From Paracoccaceae bacterium (GTDB taxonomy: Bacteria; Pseudomonadota; Alphaproteobacteria; Rhodobacterales; Rhodobacteraceae), in contig QKHF01000185.1 of assembly GCA_003250135.1 (NCBI GenBank), positions 1 through 5,696 of the forward strand: a stretch of 5,696 nt of DNA, written 5' to 3'. Shown piece by piece: positions 1 through 5,696 of this stretch; position 1 is the first letter of the stretch, and each line of letters opens with the position of its first letter. Both the position numbers and the translations under genes were made by a program. The notes below the pieces were generated by a model that searched no databases, was not told where the DNA came from, and was given only the letters and a program-made list of their open reading frames with translations.

Positions 1-1
1 G

Positions 2-19
2 TCGTTGGAGGAAGCATAA
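2..19 (+). CDS. parA: Probable 3' end of parA (last five codons and stop)
   Basis: Only the tail of this gene would be in the window. In frame with the TAA at 17-19 the sequence reads Ser-Leu-Glu-Glu-Ala-stop, and the stop is directly followed by the parB start codon. ParA, the Walker-type ATPase that moves ParB-bound origins, normally lies immediately upstream of parB, so the position and the acidic, alanine-containing ending fit. Five codons cannot establish homology; the identity rests on gene order. The parB ribosome binding site lies inside these codons, which would couple translation of the two genes. Confidence 0.5.
   Translation, partial: SLEEA
7..12 (+). promoter_or_regulatory. Ribosome binding site of parB
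   Basis: GGAGGA, a near-perfect Shine-Dalgarno sequence, ends 7 nt before the ATG at 20. It supports that ATG as the start. It lies within the presumed last codons of parA, so the two genes are probably translated from one message. Confidence 0.8.
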
Positions 20-910
20 ATGATTGAAGACGCTCGGAAAAAAGGATTGGGGCGGGGCCTGTCGGCGCTGTTGGGGGACGCGCCGCCGATCAATGACGTT
101 GCCGAAACCTCCGCCGAGCCGTCGCGCGGACAGATGACCGCGCCAGTCGACCTGGTGCATCCCAACCCGGAGCAGCCCCGCAAGAATTTCGAAAAGGATG
201 AACTGGAAGACCTTGCGGCGTCGATCGCCGAGAAAGGTGTCTTGCAGCCGCTAATCGTCCGGCCGGATCCCAATCATCCCGGCGCCTATCAGATCGTGGC
301 CGGCGAACGCCGGTGGCGCGCCGCTCAGCTCGCCCAGCTTCATGAAGTTCCGATTCTCGTAAAGGATCTGACCGATTCCGAGGTGATGGAACTCGGCCTG
401 ATCGAGAATGTTCAGCGAGCCGATCTGAACGCGGTTGAAGAGGCGGAAGGGTACGCGCTGCTGATCGAGAAATATGCTCATACGCAGGAGGCATTGTCTC
501 GGATCGTCGGCAAGAGCCGGTCTTACATCGCGAACTCGCTGCGCTTGCGCAGCCTGCCGGGTGATGTACTCGCGTATGTCCGGTCCGGCAAACTGTCCGC
601 AGGTCACGCCCGCGCCCTGATCACAACGCCCAACCCATCCGCGCTGGCCAAGCAGGTTATCGAGAAGGGGCTCAGCGTTCGAGAGGTCGAGCGCCTGACT
701 AAAAGCGCTTCAAATACCAAACTGTCAGCGCCGCGCAGATCGGTCAAAGATCCTGACACATTGGCGCTGGAAGCGGATCTGAAAGCCGCGCTTGGCTTGC
801 CGGTCACCATCGCGCAACGGCGGGACAGCGAGGCGGGAGAGTTGAAAATCTCTTATGCGTCGCTCGAAGAGTTGGATGGGCTTTGCCAGCTTCTGTCACA
901 GCCCCGGTAA
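20..910 (+). CDS. parB: Chromosome partitioning protein ParB (CTPase, parS-binding)
   Basis: ParB binds parS sites near the replication origin, loads as a CTP-dependent sliding clamp, spreads along DNA and stimulates ParA to move sister origins apart. The 296-residue protein is the usual length for a chromosomal ParB. Residues 7-20 (KKGLGRGLSALLGD) are the conserved N-terminal ParA-contacting peptide. The N-terminal CTP-binding domain spans about 40-135, with GERRWRA at 95-101 and ENVQRADLN at 129-137, the two signature boxes for nucleotide binding and clamp closure. A helix-turn-helix for parS recognition lies at about 155-180 (TQEAL...GKSRSYIANSLRL), followed by GHARAL at 195-200. After a linker at about 229-243, residues 244-296 match the C-terminal dimerisation domain. 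The start is fixed by a strong ribosome binding site and the adjacent parA-like stop codon. All key motifs are intact. The gene faces holA tail to tail. Confidence 0.97.
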   Translation: MIEDARKKGLGRGLSALLGDAPPINDVAETSAEPSRGQMTAPVDLVHPNPEQPRKNFEKDELEDLAASIAEKGVLQPLIVRPDPNHPGAYQIVAGERRWRAAQLAQLHEVPILVKDLTDSEVMELGLIENVQRADLNAVEEAEGYALLIEKYAHTQEALSRIVGKSRSYIANSLRLRSLPGDVLAYVRSGKLSAGHARALITTPNPSALAKQVIEKGLSVREVERLTKSASNTKLSAPRRSVKDPDTLALEADLKAALGLPVTIAQRRDSEAGELKISYASLEELDGLCQLLSQPR

Positions 911-938
911 GCGCGAGCGTCTAAAAAGACGAAAAATA

Positions 939-1970
939 TCAGGACCTTGAAGCCATCATTGCGATGCGCAGCAAAGCGCGTCCGATGGCGGCATCCGGCT
1001 GGCCGCCGCCTGCGGCGCGAGACGACAACTGCGCCTCGTGAACCTGACGCATTGCCGATTCCAGTGATGCGAGTGACCAGCGGTCGAGCTGGCGCGACAG
1101 TCGCGTGCGGGATTCTCCGAATACAGGCGGACGCAAGGACTTGAACGCGGCGTCCCTCGGCGTTCCCGACTCGACCGCCGACACGAGTCCGTAAAGGCGC
1201 TTCATTTGCCAGGACAATGCGATCAGCAGCGCGCCGCCCGCGGCGGCGTTCGACTGAATCCGCGACAGCGCCTGCGCGGTGTGTTGCACCTGTCCACTCA
1301 ACGCTGCGGCCGCGATGTCATGCGACTCGGGATCGTCAGGCGAGGGCGCGCAGTCCGCGATGTCTTTCACTGTCAGAGAAGACGGATCGCCTAGCTTGTA
1401 GATCGACAGCTTGGCGAGCAACTGCCGATAGGCGCCGTAGTCCAGGTCGGCGCGCTGCGCACGCAGGGCGCCTTCCGCATCTGAATCCGCCAGTTTCAGA
1501 CCAAACTCTAAAAGCGCTTCGGATACATCTTCCGTTGAAGCGGCGTCGGAATAGCAAGGCGCGGCGGCGGCGTAAGCGGGCGATTCGAACGCGGCCCGCA
1601 GCTTCGACCGGGCGGGCAGGGACCCCGCAGTGACCAGAAGGAATGCATCCTCCTCTGTCGACTCGTCCAGAGCCTCCGCGAATGTCGCGGCCAGCCCGTC
1701 GGTCGCGCTGTCCACGAGCACCAAGCGCCGTCCGCCAAAAAATGCGGTTTCGCGCAGCGCGTCGAACAGGGCGGCCTTGTCCTTTCGGGCGGTCGCCGCA
1801 TCCAGCCGCGCCAATCGAAGCTCCGGCGAATCGTCCCCAAGAATGCTCTGGCAAAGCTGGTCCCGGCGCGCCGCGACCAGGGCCGGATCGTCGCCATAGA
1901 TCAGGACGCCCCGAATATGTGGATCGGGTTTTCGTACGAAGCGGCCGACGATCGCTCCGGACAGCTTCAT
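939..1970 (-). CDS. holA: DNA polymerase III subunit delta (clamp-loader wrench)
   Basis: The delta subunit opens the beta sliding clamp inside the clamp-loader complex so that the clamp can be placed on primed DNA. The 343-residue protein has the family's length and layout. It opens with MKLSG, typical of alphaproteobacterial HolA. GVLIYGDDPALV (21-32) begins the N-terminal AAA+-like domain. FFGGRRLVLVD (77-87) and LLVTAGSLPARSKLRAAFE (111-129) are the conserved core strands and the SKLR segment. The C-terminal collar helices include GGALLIALSWQMKRLY (245-260). As usual for delta, there is no working Walker A motif. The start lies 4 nt after the lptE stop with no convincing Shine-Dalgarno, so translation probably depends on coupling to lptE. 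Assignment is by overall pattern rather than a catalytic residue, since the subunit has no ATPase site of its own. Confidence 0.93.
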   Translation of the reverse strand: MKLSGAIVGRFVRKPDPHIRGVLIYGDDPALVAARRDQLCQSILGDDSPELRLARLDAATARKDKAALFDALRETAFFGGRRLVLVDSATDGLAATFAEALDESTEEDAFLLVTAGSLPARSKLRAAFESPAYAAAAPCYSDAASTEDVSEALLEFGLKLADSDAEGALRAQRADLDYGAYRQLLAKLSIYKLGDPSSLTVKDIADCAPSPDDPESHDIAAAALSGQVQHTAQALSRIQSNAAAGGALLIALSWQMKRLYGLVSAVESGTPRDAAFKSLRPPVFGESRTRLSRQLDRWSLASLESAMRQVHEAQLSSRAAGGGQPDAAIGRALLRIAMMASRS

Positions 1971-1974
1971 CGGA

Positions 1975-2469
1975 TCACGTAGCGCTCGACTTGGACAGTT
2001 CGGCGATCACGCGGCTGGAGATGCGCTCGCCCAGCGTCTCCGCGACCTGTCGCTCTACAGCGCGCTCGCTGGTGCGGCTGGCGTAGAGCGACGAGGTGGC
2101 GTCGTAGGAGGAGCTCACCTGAATCTCATCAGTCAACACGACCTCCGCCGTGTCGAGTTTAATGACCGTGACGGAAGCGGTGGCGCGGTAGTTGAATCGC
2201 GTCGTGGCGTCGTCCTCACGCAAGATCAGTGACTCGGTTTTCACGTCTGTCGAAACATTCAGCCGATAAAGCGAATCCGCGCCTCCTTCGCCCAAACGGC
2301 GTCGAAGGACCTGTCGAAGATAGTAGTCTGACCGTCCGTCCACGTCGCCAAGTTCAATCCGGCCAATCAGGTCGCCGCCGCCGCTGGCGTAAAGCGGTTT
2401 GAACCCGCAGCCGCTCACCGCGGTCAAGGCCATAAGGGAAAGCGCGGACCGGCGGCTATATGACGACAT
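1975..2469 (-). CDS. lptE: LPS assembly lipoprotein LptE
   Basis: LptE is the lipoprotein that plugs and helps assemble the LptD barrel, which inserts lipopolysaccharide into the outer leaflet of the outer membrane. The 164-residue protein starts with a signal peptide: arginines at 6-7, a hydrophobic stretch at about 9-18 and a lipobox V-S-G-C with the lipidated cysteine at 21. The following GFKPLY (22-27) is the hallmark of the LptE/RlpB family in Alphaproteobacteria. The mature part alternates strands and helices as expected: RIELGDVDGRSDYYLRQVL near 37-55, a beta-rich centre at about 68-120 and a C-terminal amphipathic helix at about 133-160. The start overlaps the leuS end by 14 nt and has its own strong ribosome binding site. 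The SRRSAL segment resembles a twin-arginine signal, but arginine pairs also occur in Sec lipoprotein signals. Confidence 0.93.
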   Translation of the reverse strand: MSSYSRRSALSLMALTAVSGCGFKPLYASGGGDLIGRIELGDVDGRSDYYLRQVLRRRLGEGGADSLYRLNVSTDVKTESLILREDDATTRFNYRATASVTVIKLDTAEVVLTDEIQVSSSYDATSSLYASRTSERAVERQVAETLGERISSRVIAELSKSSAT

Positions 2470-5014
2470 TCACGATCCTCCCGGGAACCACGATCACTTT
2501 TCTAGGCGTCGCGCCTCCGATGGCGCGTATCACAGAGGCGTCCGCCAACGCCGCCGATTCAATATCATCCTTGGCGGCGTCCTTGGCGACTTCAATCTCA
2601 CCGCGCTTCTTGCCGTTGACCTGAACCGGCAGGCGGATCAAATCCTCCACTAGAAGGGCGGGGTCCGCCTTCGGCCAGCCGGAGGCCACCAACGGCGTCG
2701 CTTCGCCCAGCCGCGCCCAGATTTCTTCGGCCAGATGCGGGGTCATCGGCGCCATCAATTGCGCAAGAGCGGCGATGGCTTCGCGCCGGGCGGTGGCCGA
2801 GGCGTCGCCGGATTTGGCGATGGCGTTGGTCAGTTCGTACAGCCGCGCGACCGCCTTGTTGAACGCGAAACCGTCGATGTCCTGCGTAACGCCGTCGATG
2901 ACTTTGTGGGTGACGCGGCGCAACGTATCGTCTGCGGTGGCATTGGATTCCGTAGCGGAACGCTGATCGGCGATCTCATCCGCCAGGCGCCAGACCCGCT
3001 GAAGATGGCGGGCGGCGGCTTCGGCGCCGGCGGCGGTCCACTCGACATCGCGCTCGGGCGGGCTGTCGGACAGCATGAACCAGCGCGCCGTGTCGGCGCC
3101 GTATTCGGCGATGATGTGCTCCGGGTCGACCACGTTCTTCTTCGACTTCGACATCTTCACCGAAGGGCCGATGTTGACGGGCGCGCCCGTCGCGGTCTCG
3201 ATCTTTGCGCCATCCTTGTCCGAAACTTCGGCCGGGGTCAGCCAGCGCCCGTCGGAGGCGCGATAAGTTTCATGGCAGACCATGCCTTGGGTGAAGAGGG
3301 CGTCGAACGGCTCGATTGCCGACTTAGGCAGGTGCCCGGTCAGGTGCATCGCTCGCGCCCAGAACCGCGAGTAGAGGAGGTGCAGAATCGCGTGCTCGAC
3401 GCCGCCGATATACTGGTCGACATTCATCCAATAGGCGACATCGTCCGGGTCCGTCGGCGTCTCGGCGTGCGGGTTTGTGAAGCGCGCGTAGTACCAGGAC
3501 GAGTCCGCGAATGTGTCCATCGTGTCGGTCTCGCGCCGCGCCGCGCCGCCGCAGTCGGGGCAGGCGACATGGCCCCACGTCGGGTGCCGGTCCAGCGGAT
3601 TGCCTGGCTTGTCGAAGGTGACGTCCTCGGGCAGCTTCACCGGCAGTTGCTCGCGCAGCACGGGAACCGGCCCGCAGCTGTCGCAATGAATGATCGGGAT
3701 CGGGCAGCCCCAATAGCGCTGGCGGCTGACGCCCCAGTCGCGTAGGCGGTAATTGATCACGCCCTCGCCGACGCCCTCCGCCTCGCAGCGCGCGATGGCT
3801 GCGTCAACACCTTGATCTCCACTCATGATCTCTTCGCCGGCGAGCGGCAGCAGATATCGAACCGGTTCGGATTTCAGCGGCACATAGGCCTCATCCCCGA
3901 CCCTCTCATCCGACCCTTGAGCGCAGTAGACATCCGTCACTGGCAGGCCATACTTGCGGGCGAAGTCGAGGTCCCTCTGGTCATGCGCAGGACAACCAAA
4001 GATGGCGCCCGTCCCATAGTCCATCAGGATGAAATTGGCGACATAGACCGGCAGCGTCCAGTCAGGATCGAACGGGTGACGGACCCTCAGTCCGGTATCG
4101 AAGCCGATCTTCTCCGCCTTCTCCAGTTCCTCTTCCGAAGTGCCCATGCGGCGGCAGCGGGCGATGAAATCGGACAACTCCGCGTTGTCTCCCGCCAACG
4201 CCCCAGCCAGAGGGTGATCGGCGGCGATGGCGGCGAAACTGGCGCCCAGAAGCGTGTCTGGCCGGGTGGTGTAGACTTCCAGCTTTTCGTGTCCGGCGGG
4301 GGCGTCCAGAACCTCGAAGGCGAACTGAAGGCCGCGGCTCTTGCCGATCCAGTTGCGCTGCATCAGGCGCACTTTTTCTGGCCATGCGGTCAGCCCGTCG
4401 ATCGCCTCCAGCAGTTCGCCCGCCATGTCCGAGATGCGGAAGAACCATTGGGTCAGTTCGCGCCGCTCCACCGGCGCGCCGGAGCGCCAGCCCTTGCCGT
4501 CGATGACCTGTTCATTGGCCAGCACGGTCATGTCCACCGGGTCCCAGTTCACGGTGGAGGATTTCCGGTAGACCAGCCCCGCCTTGTACATGTCGAGAAA
4601 CATGGCCTGCTGCTGGGCGTAGTACTCGGGGTCGCAGGTCGCGAACTCGCGGCTCCAGTCCAGCGACAGCCCCATCATCTTCAACTGCTCGCGCATCGCT
4701 GCGATATTGTCGTAGGTCCAGGTCGCCGGGTGCGAGCCGCGCTCCATGGCGGCGTTCTCGGCTGGCATACCGAACGCGTCCCAGCCCATCGGATGCAGCA
4801 CGTTGAATCCTTGGGCGCGTTTGTAGCGCGCAATTACGTCGCCCATCGCGTAGTTGCGCACATGACCCATATGGATGCGGCCGGAGGGATAGGGGAACAT
4901 CTCCAGCACATAGTATTTCGGCTTCGCCGGATCGCGCTCGGCCTTGAACGCGTTCATCTCATCCCAAACTCGGCGCCATTTCGGCTCCGCTTCAGCCGCG
5001 TTGTAGCGGGACAT
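2456..5014 (-). CDS. leuS: Leucyl-tRNA synthetase (class I aminoacyl-tRNA ligase)
   Basis: The enzyme attaches leucine to tRNA-Leu using ATP, in the cytoplasm, and hydrolyses mischarged tRNA. The 852-residue length matches bacterial LeuRS. Numbering from the chosen Met: PYPSGRIHMGH (41-51) carries the class I HIGH-type motif. The CP1 editing domain spans about 225-420, with the threonine-rich TTRPDT (249-254) and GTGAIFGCPAHDQRD (334-348), whose Asp345 is the conserved residue that recognises the amino group of the misattached amino acid. A zinc ribbon is formed by CDSC (444-447) and CPDC (485-488). DTMDTFADSSWYYARF (497-512) follows, a leucine-specific insertion lies at about 575-617, and KMSKS is at 620-624. 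The anticodon-binding helices and the C-terminal domain (VQVNGKKRGEIEV, 797-809) complete it. An in-frame ATG lies 16 codons upstream at 5062, but family alignment (MSRYN) and a strong ribosome binding site favour 5014. Catalytic, editing and zinc residues are all present. Confidence 0.99.
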   Translation of the reverse strand: MSRYNAAEAEPKWRRVWDEMNAFKAERDPAKPKYYVLEMFPYPSGRIHMGHVRNYAMGDVIARYKRAQGFNVLHPMGWDAFGMPAENAAMERGSHPATWTYDNIAAMREQLKMMGLSLDWSREFATCDPEYYAQQQAMFLDMYKAGLVYRKSSTVNWDPVDMTVLANEQVIDGKGWRSGAPVERRELTQWFFRISDMAGELLEAIDGLTAWPEKVRLMQRNWIGKSRGLQFAFEVLDAPAGHEKLEVYTTRPDTLLGASFAAIAADHPLAGALAGDNAELSDFIARCRRMGTSEEELEKAEKIGFDTGLRVRHPFDPDWTLPVYVANFILMDYGTGAIFGCPAHDQRDLDFARKYGLPVTDVYCAQGSDERVGDEAYVPLKSEPVRYLLPLAGEEIMSGDQGVDAAIARCEAEGVGEGVINYRLRDWGVSRQRYWGCPIPIIHCDSCGPVPVLREQLPVKLPEDVTFDKPGNPLDRHPTWGHVACPDCGGAARRETDTMDTFADSSWYYARFTNPHAETPTDPDDVAYWMNVDQYIGGVEHAILHLLYSRFWARAMHLTGHLPKSAIEPFDALFTQGMVCHETYRASDGRWLTPAEVSDKDGAKIETATGAPVNIGPSVKMSKSKKNVVDPEHIIAEYGADTARWFMLSDSPPERDVEWTAAGAEAAARHLQRVWRLADEIADQRSATESNATADDTLRRVTHKVIDGVTQDIDGFAFNKAVARLYELTNAIAKSGDASATARREAIAALAQLMAPMTPHLAEEIWARLGEATPLVASGWPKADPALLVEDLIRLPVQVNGKKRGEIEVAKDAAKDDIESAALADASVIRAIGGATPRKVIVVPGRIVNVVI
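2477..2482 (-). promoter_or_regulatory. Ribosome binding site of lptE inside leuS
   Basis: Read on the minus strand this is GGGAGG, 7 nt before the lptE ATG at 2469. It lies within the last codons of leuS and decides the lptE start, giving a 14-nt overlap between the two genes. This arrangement favours reinitiation by ribosomes finishing leuS. Confidence 0.8.
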
Positions 5015-5166
5015 GGTATTCCTCCGACAAGACGCGTCCGCAAAGCACGCCGGTGCGATCATCCAACCGTCGGTCTGAGGCCGGGATCAGCGCATGACGA
5101 CGGGTTCGCGCATCTCTTGGCAAAGGCGCGGTGGTTTTGCAATGCATCAGGGGATTTGGGCGGCGG
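5015..5166 (-). other. Intergenic leader between DUF3576 gene and leuS
   Basis: This 152-nt stretch is the largest gap in the window and the only likely place for a promoter for leuS-lptE-holA. I see no convincing sigma-70 promoter: TTGCCA at about 5122-5117 on the minus strand resembles a -35 box, but nothing like TATAAT follows at 17 nt. I also see no T-box or leucine-codon leader peptide and no clear terminator. The only symmetric element noted is a short 4-bp inverted repeat (GCAC/GTGC) at 5045-5056. A leader or promoter role is inference from position. Confidence 0.4.
5020..5025 (-). promoter_or_regulatory. Ribosome binding site of leuS
   Basis: On the minus strand this reads GGAGGA, 5 nt before the ATG at 5014. 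It decides between this start and the in-frame ATG at 5062, which has no comparable signal and would add 16 residues unlike the LeuRS family N-terminus. Confidence 0.8.
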
Positions 5167-5696
5167 TCAGCCGTCCTTCGCGCTCAGCTCTTCGCGCCGG
5201 AGCTGGCGTGCCCGGGTCAGGATGGCGTCCTCAAGCTGACGCGGCGTCGCCGAGTCGACTGGCGCCGTGACCCAGACGCCGTTCTCTGACAGCTGTTCGC
5301 GGAATACGGCTACGCGCAGCGATTCGGCGGTCAGCGAGGTGTCTTTGACGAAAGCCGTGACCTTCAGCCTCTCGTTCGGAGCATTGGGCGCCGCGCTCCA
5401 GTCGGTGGCGATGACTCCGGTGAAGGGATCGGTCGAGGCGATGGGCAGGAACGACAGCGTGTCGAGCGACGCCATCCAGAGGTGCTTGTTGACGTTGGTG
5501 CCGCGTCCCAGGGGCTCTCCCGACCCAATGGTAGCATTGCCGAACTGGGCGGTGCCAAATGCGTCGGTCAGCGAGCCCTTCGGTTTGCCGCGTTCCTCGC
5601 AATCATGGTCTCCGACACGGACGCATGATTCATAGGGGCGATGCGCGGCGGGATCGTCGGCGCAGCCAGCAGCGACCATCAGTGTCAGTCCGGCGA
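5167..5696 (-). CDS. DUF3576 lipoprotein, 5' end outside the window
   Basis: The family has no established biochemical function that I know of. It is a small envelope lipoprotein family widespread in Alphaproteobacteria and often found beside leuS. The reading frame stays open to the window edge, and the residues before the internal Met at 5679 (AGLTL) are hydrophobic, so the true start lies upstream. AGLTLMVAAGC looks like the end of a lipoprotein signal peptide, with the lipidated cysteine encoded around 5662-5664. Counting from the Met at 5679, the DUF3576 core is clear: VNKHLWMASLDTLSFLPIAS (63-82), DPFTGVIATDW (84-94), PNERLKVTAFV (101-111), LRVAVFRE (121-128) and LEDAILTRARQLR (149-161). 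Two further cysteines (19 and 27) lie nine-residue-wise apart in the linker after the lipobox and are not something I associate with the family. It ends 152 nt before leuS on the same strand. Confidence 0.92.
   Translation of the reverse strand, partial: AGLTLMVAAGCADDPAAHRPYESCVRVGDHDCEERGKPKGSLTDAFGTAQFGNATIGSGEPLGRGTNVNKHLWMASLDTLSFLPIASTDPFTGVIATDWSAAPNAPNERLKVTAFVKDTSLTAESLRVAVFREQLSENGVWVTAPVDSATPRQLEDAILTRARQLRREELSAKDG

Noticed and set aside
918..931. Hairpin between parB and holA as an intrinsic terminator
   Set aside because: The stem is only 5 bp, is not GC-rich, and is followed by A residues on the parB strand and mixed bases on the holA strand, so it fails as a U-tract terminator in both directions.
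1217..2086. Several plus-strand open frames opposite holA and lptE
   Set aside because: They are overlapping, arginine/alanine-rich shadows of holA and lptE codons, without plausible ribosome binding sites or recognisable domains.
2735..3745. Open frame of 336 codons on the plus strand, opposite leuS
   Set aside because: Same reasons: Arg/Gly/Val-rich, no recognisable domain, and fully opposite conserved LeuRS motifs. Long antisense frames are common in GC-rich genomes.
5015..5062. Upstream in-frame ATG giving a 16-residue longer LeuS
   Set aside because: The extension does not resemble LeuRS N-termini, while the ATG at 5014 has GGAGGA at proper spacing and begins the family-like MSRYN.
4992..5147. 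Short minus-strand frame of 51 codons from an ATG in the leuS leader, overlapping the leuS start by 23 nt
   Set aside because: No Shine-Dalgarno precedes its ATG, the product is arginine-rich without a recognisable pattern, and it has no leucine-codon run as a leader peptide would.
3812..5239. Long open frame of 475 codons on the plus strand, opposite leuS
   Set aside because: It lies antisense to unmistakable LeuRS sequence, resembles no family I know, and is rich in Arg, His, Gly and Val, as expected from the complement of high-GC codons. It runs across the leuS start, the intergenic gap and into the DUF3576 gene.
1..5696. parS site for ParB
   Set aside because: Reading by eye I found nothing close to the palindrome TGTTTCACGTGAAACA or to common variants; the sites are probably outside the window.

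Overview
This window looks like ordinary, well-conserved core chromosome of a high-GC alphaproteobacterium. The inference rests on three things: the gene order, the family-typical openings of the proteins (HolA begins MKLSG, LptE has a CGFKPLY lipobox region), and the DUF3576 lipoprotein, a family I know mainly from Alphaproteobacteria. A Caulobacterales, Hyphomonadales or Rhizobiales relative would fit, but no genus can be named from the sequence. All recognised genes are intact. I see no mobile element, CRISPR array, rRNA, tRNA or sign of transfer.

Layout. Positions 2-19 probably hold the last five codons of parA, whose TAA touches the ATG of parB (20-910, + strand). After a 28-nt convergent gap, everything else is on the minus strand. 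Read in the direction of transcription, the order is: a DUF3576 lipoprotein whose 5' end lies beyond the window (5696-5167), a 152-nt gap, leuS (5014-2456), lptE (2469-1975, overlapping leuS by 14 nt) and holA (1970-939, 4 nt after lptE). The tight spacing of leuS-lptE-holA supports one transcription unit with translational coupling. Whether the DUF3576 gene shares that transcript is open.

How the genes work together. ParA and ParB segregate the chromosome origin region. HolA is the delta subunit of the DNA polymerase III clamp loader. LeuS charges tRNA-Leu. LptE is the outer-membrane lipoprotein partner of LptD in LPS export. The products do not form one pathway. The cluster links replication and segregation with translation and envelope assembly, as in conserved housekeeping operons. 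The par genes suggest the window is near the replication origin (inference; no parS site was found here).

No previously undescribed system was found. The points worth a second look are small: an unusual cysteine pair in the DUF3576 protein, a twin-arginine-like start in LptE, the weak ribosome binding site of holA, the convergent parB/holA junction without a clear terminator, and the leuS start site and leader.
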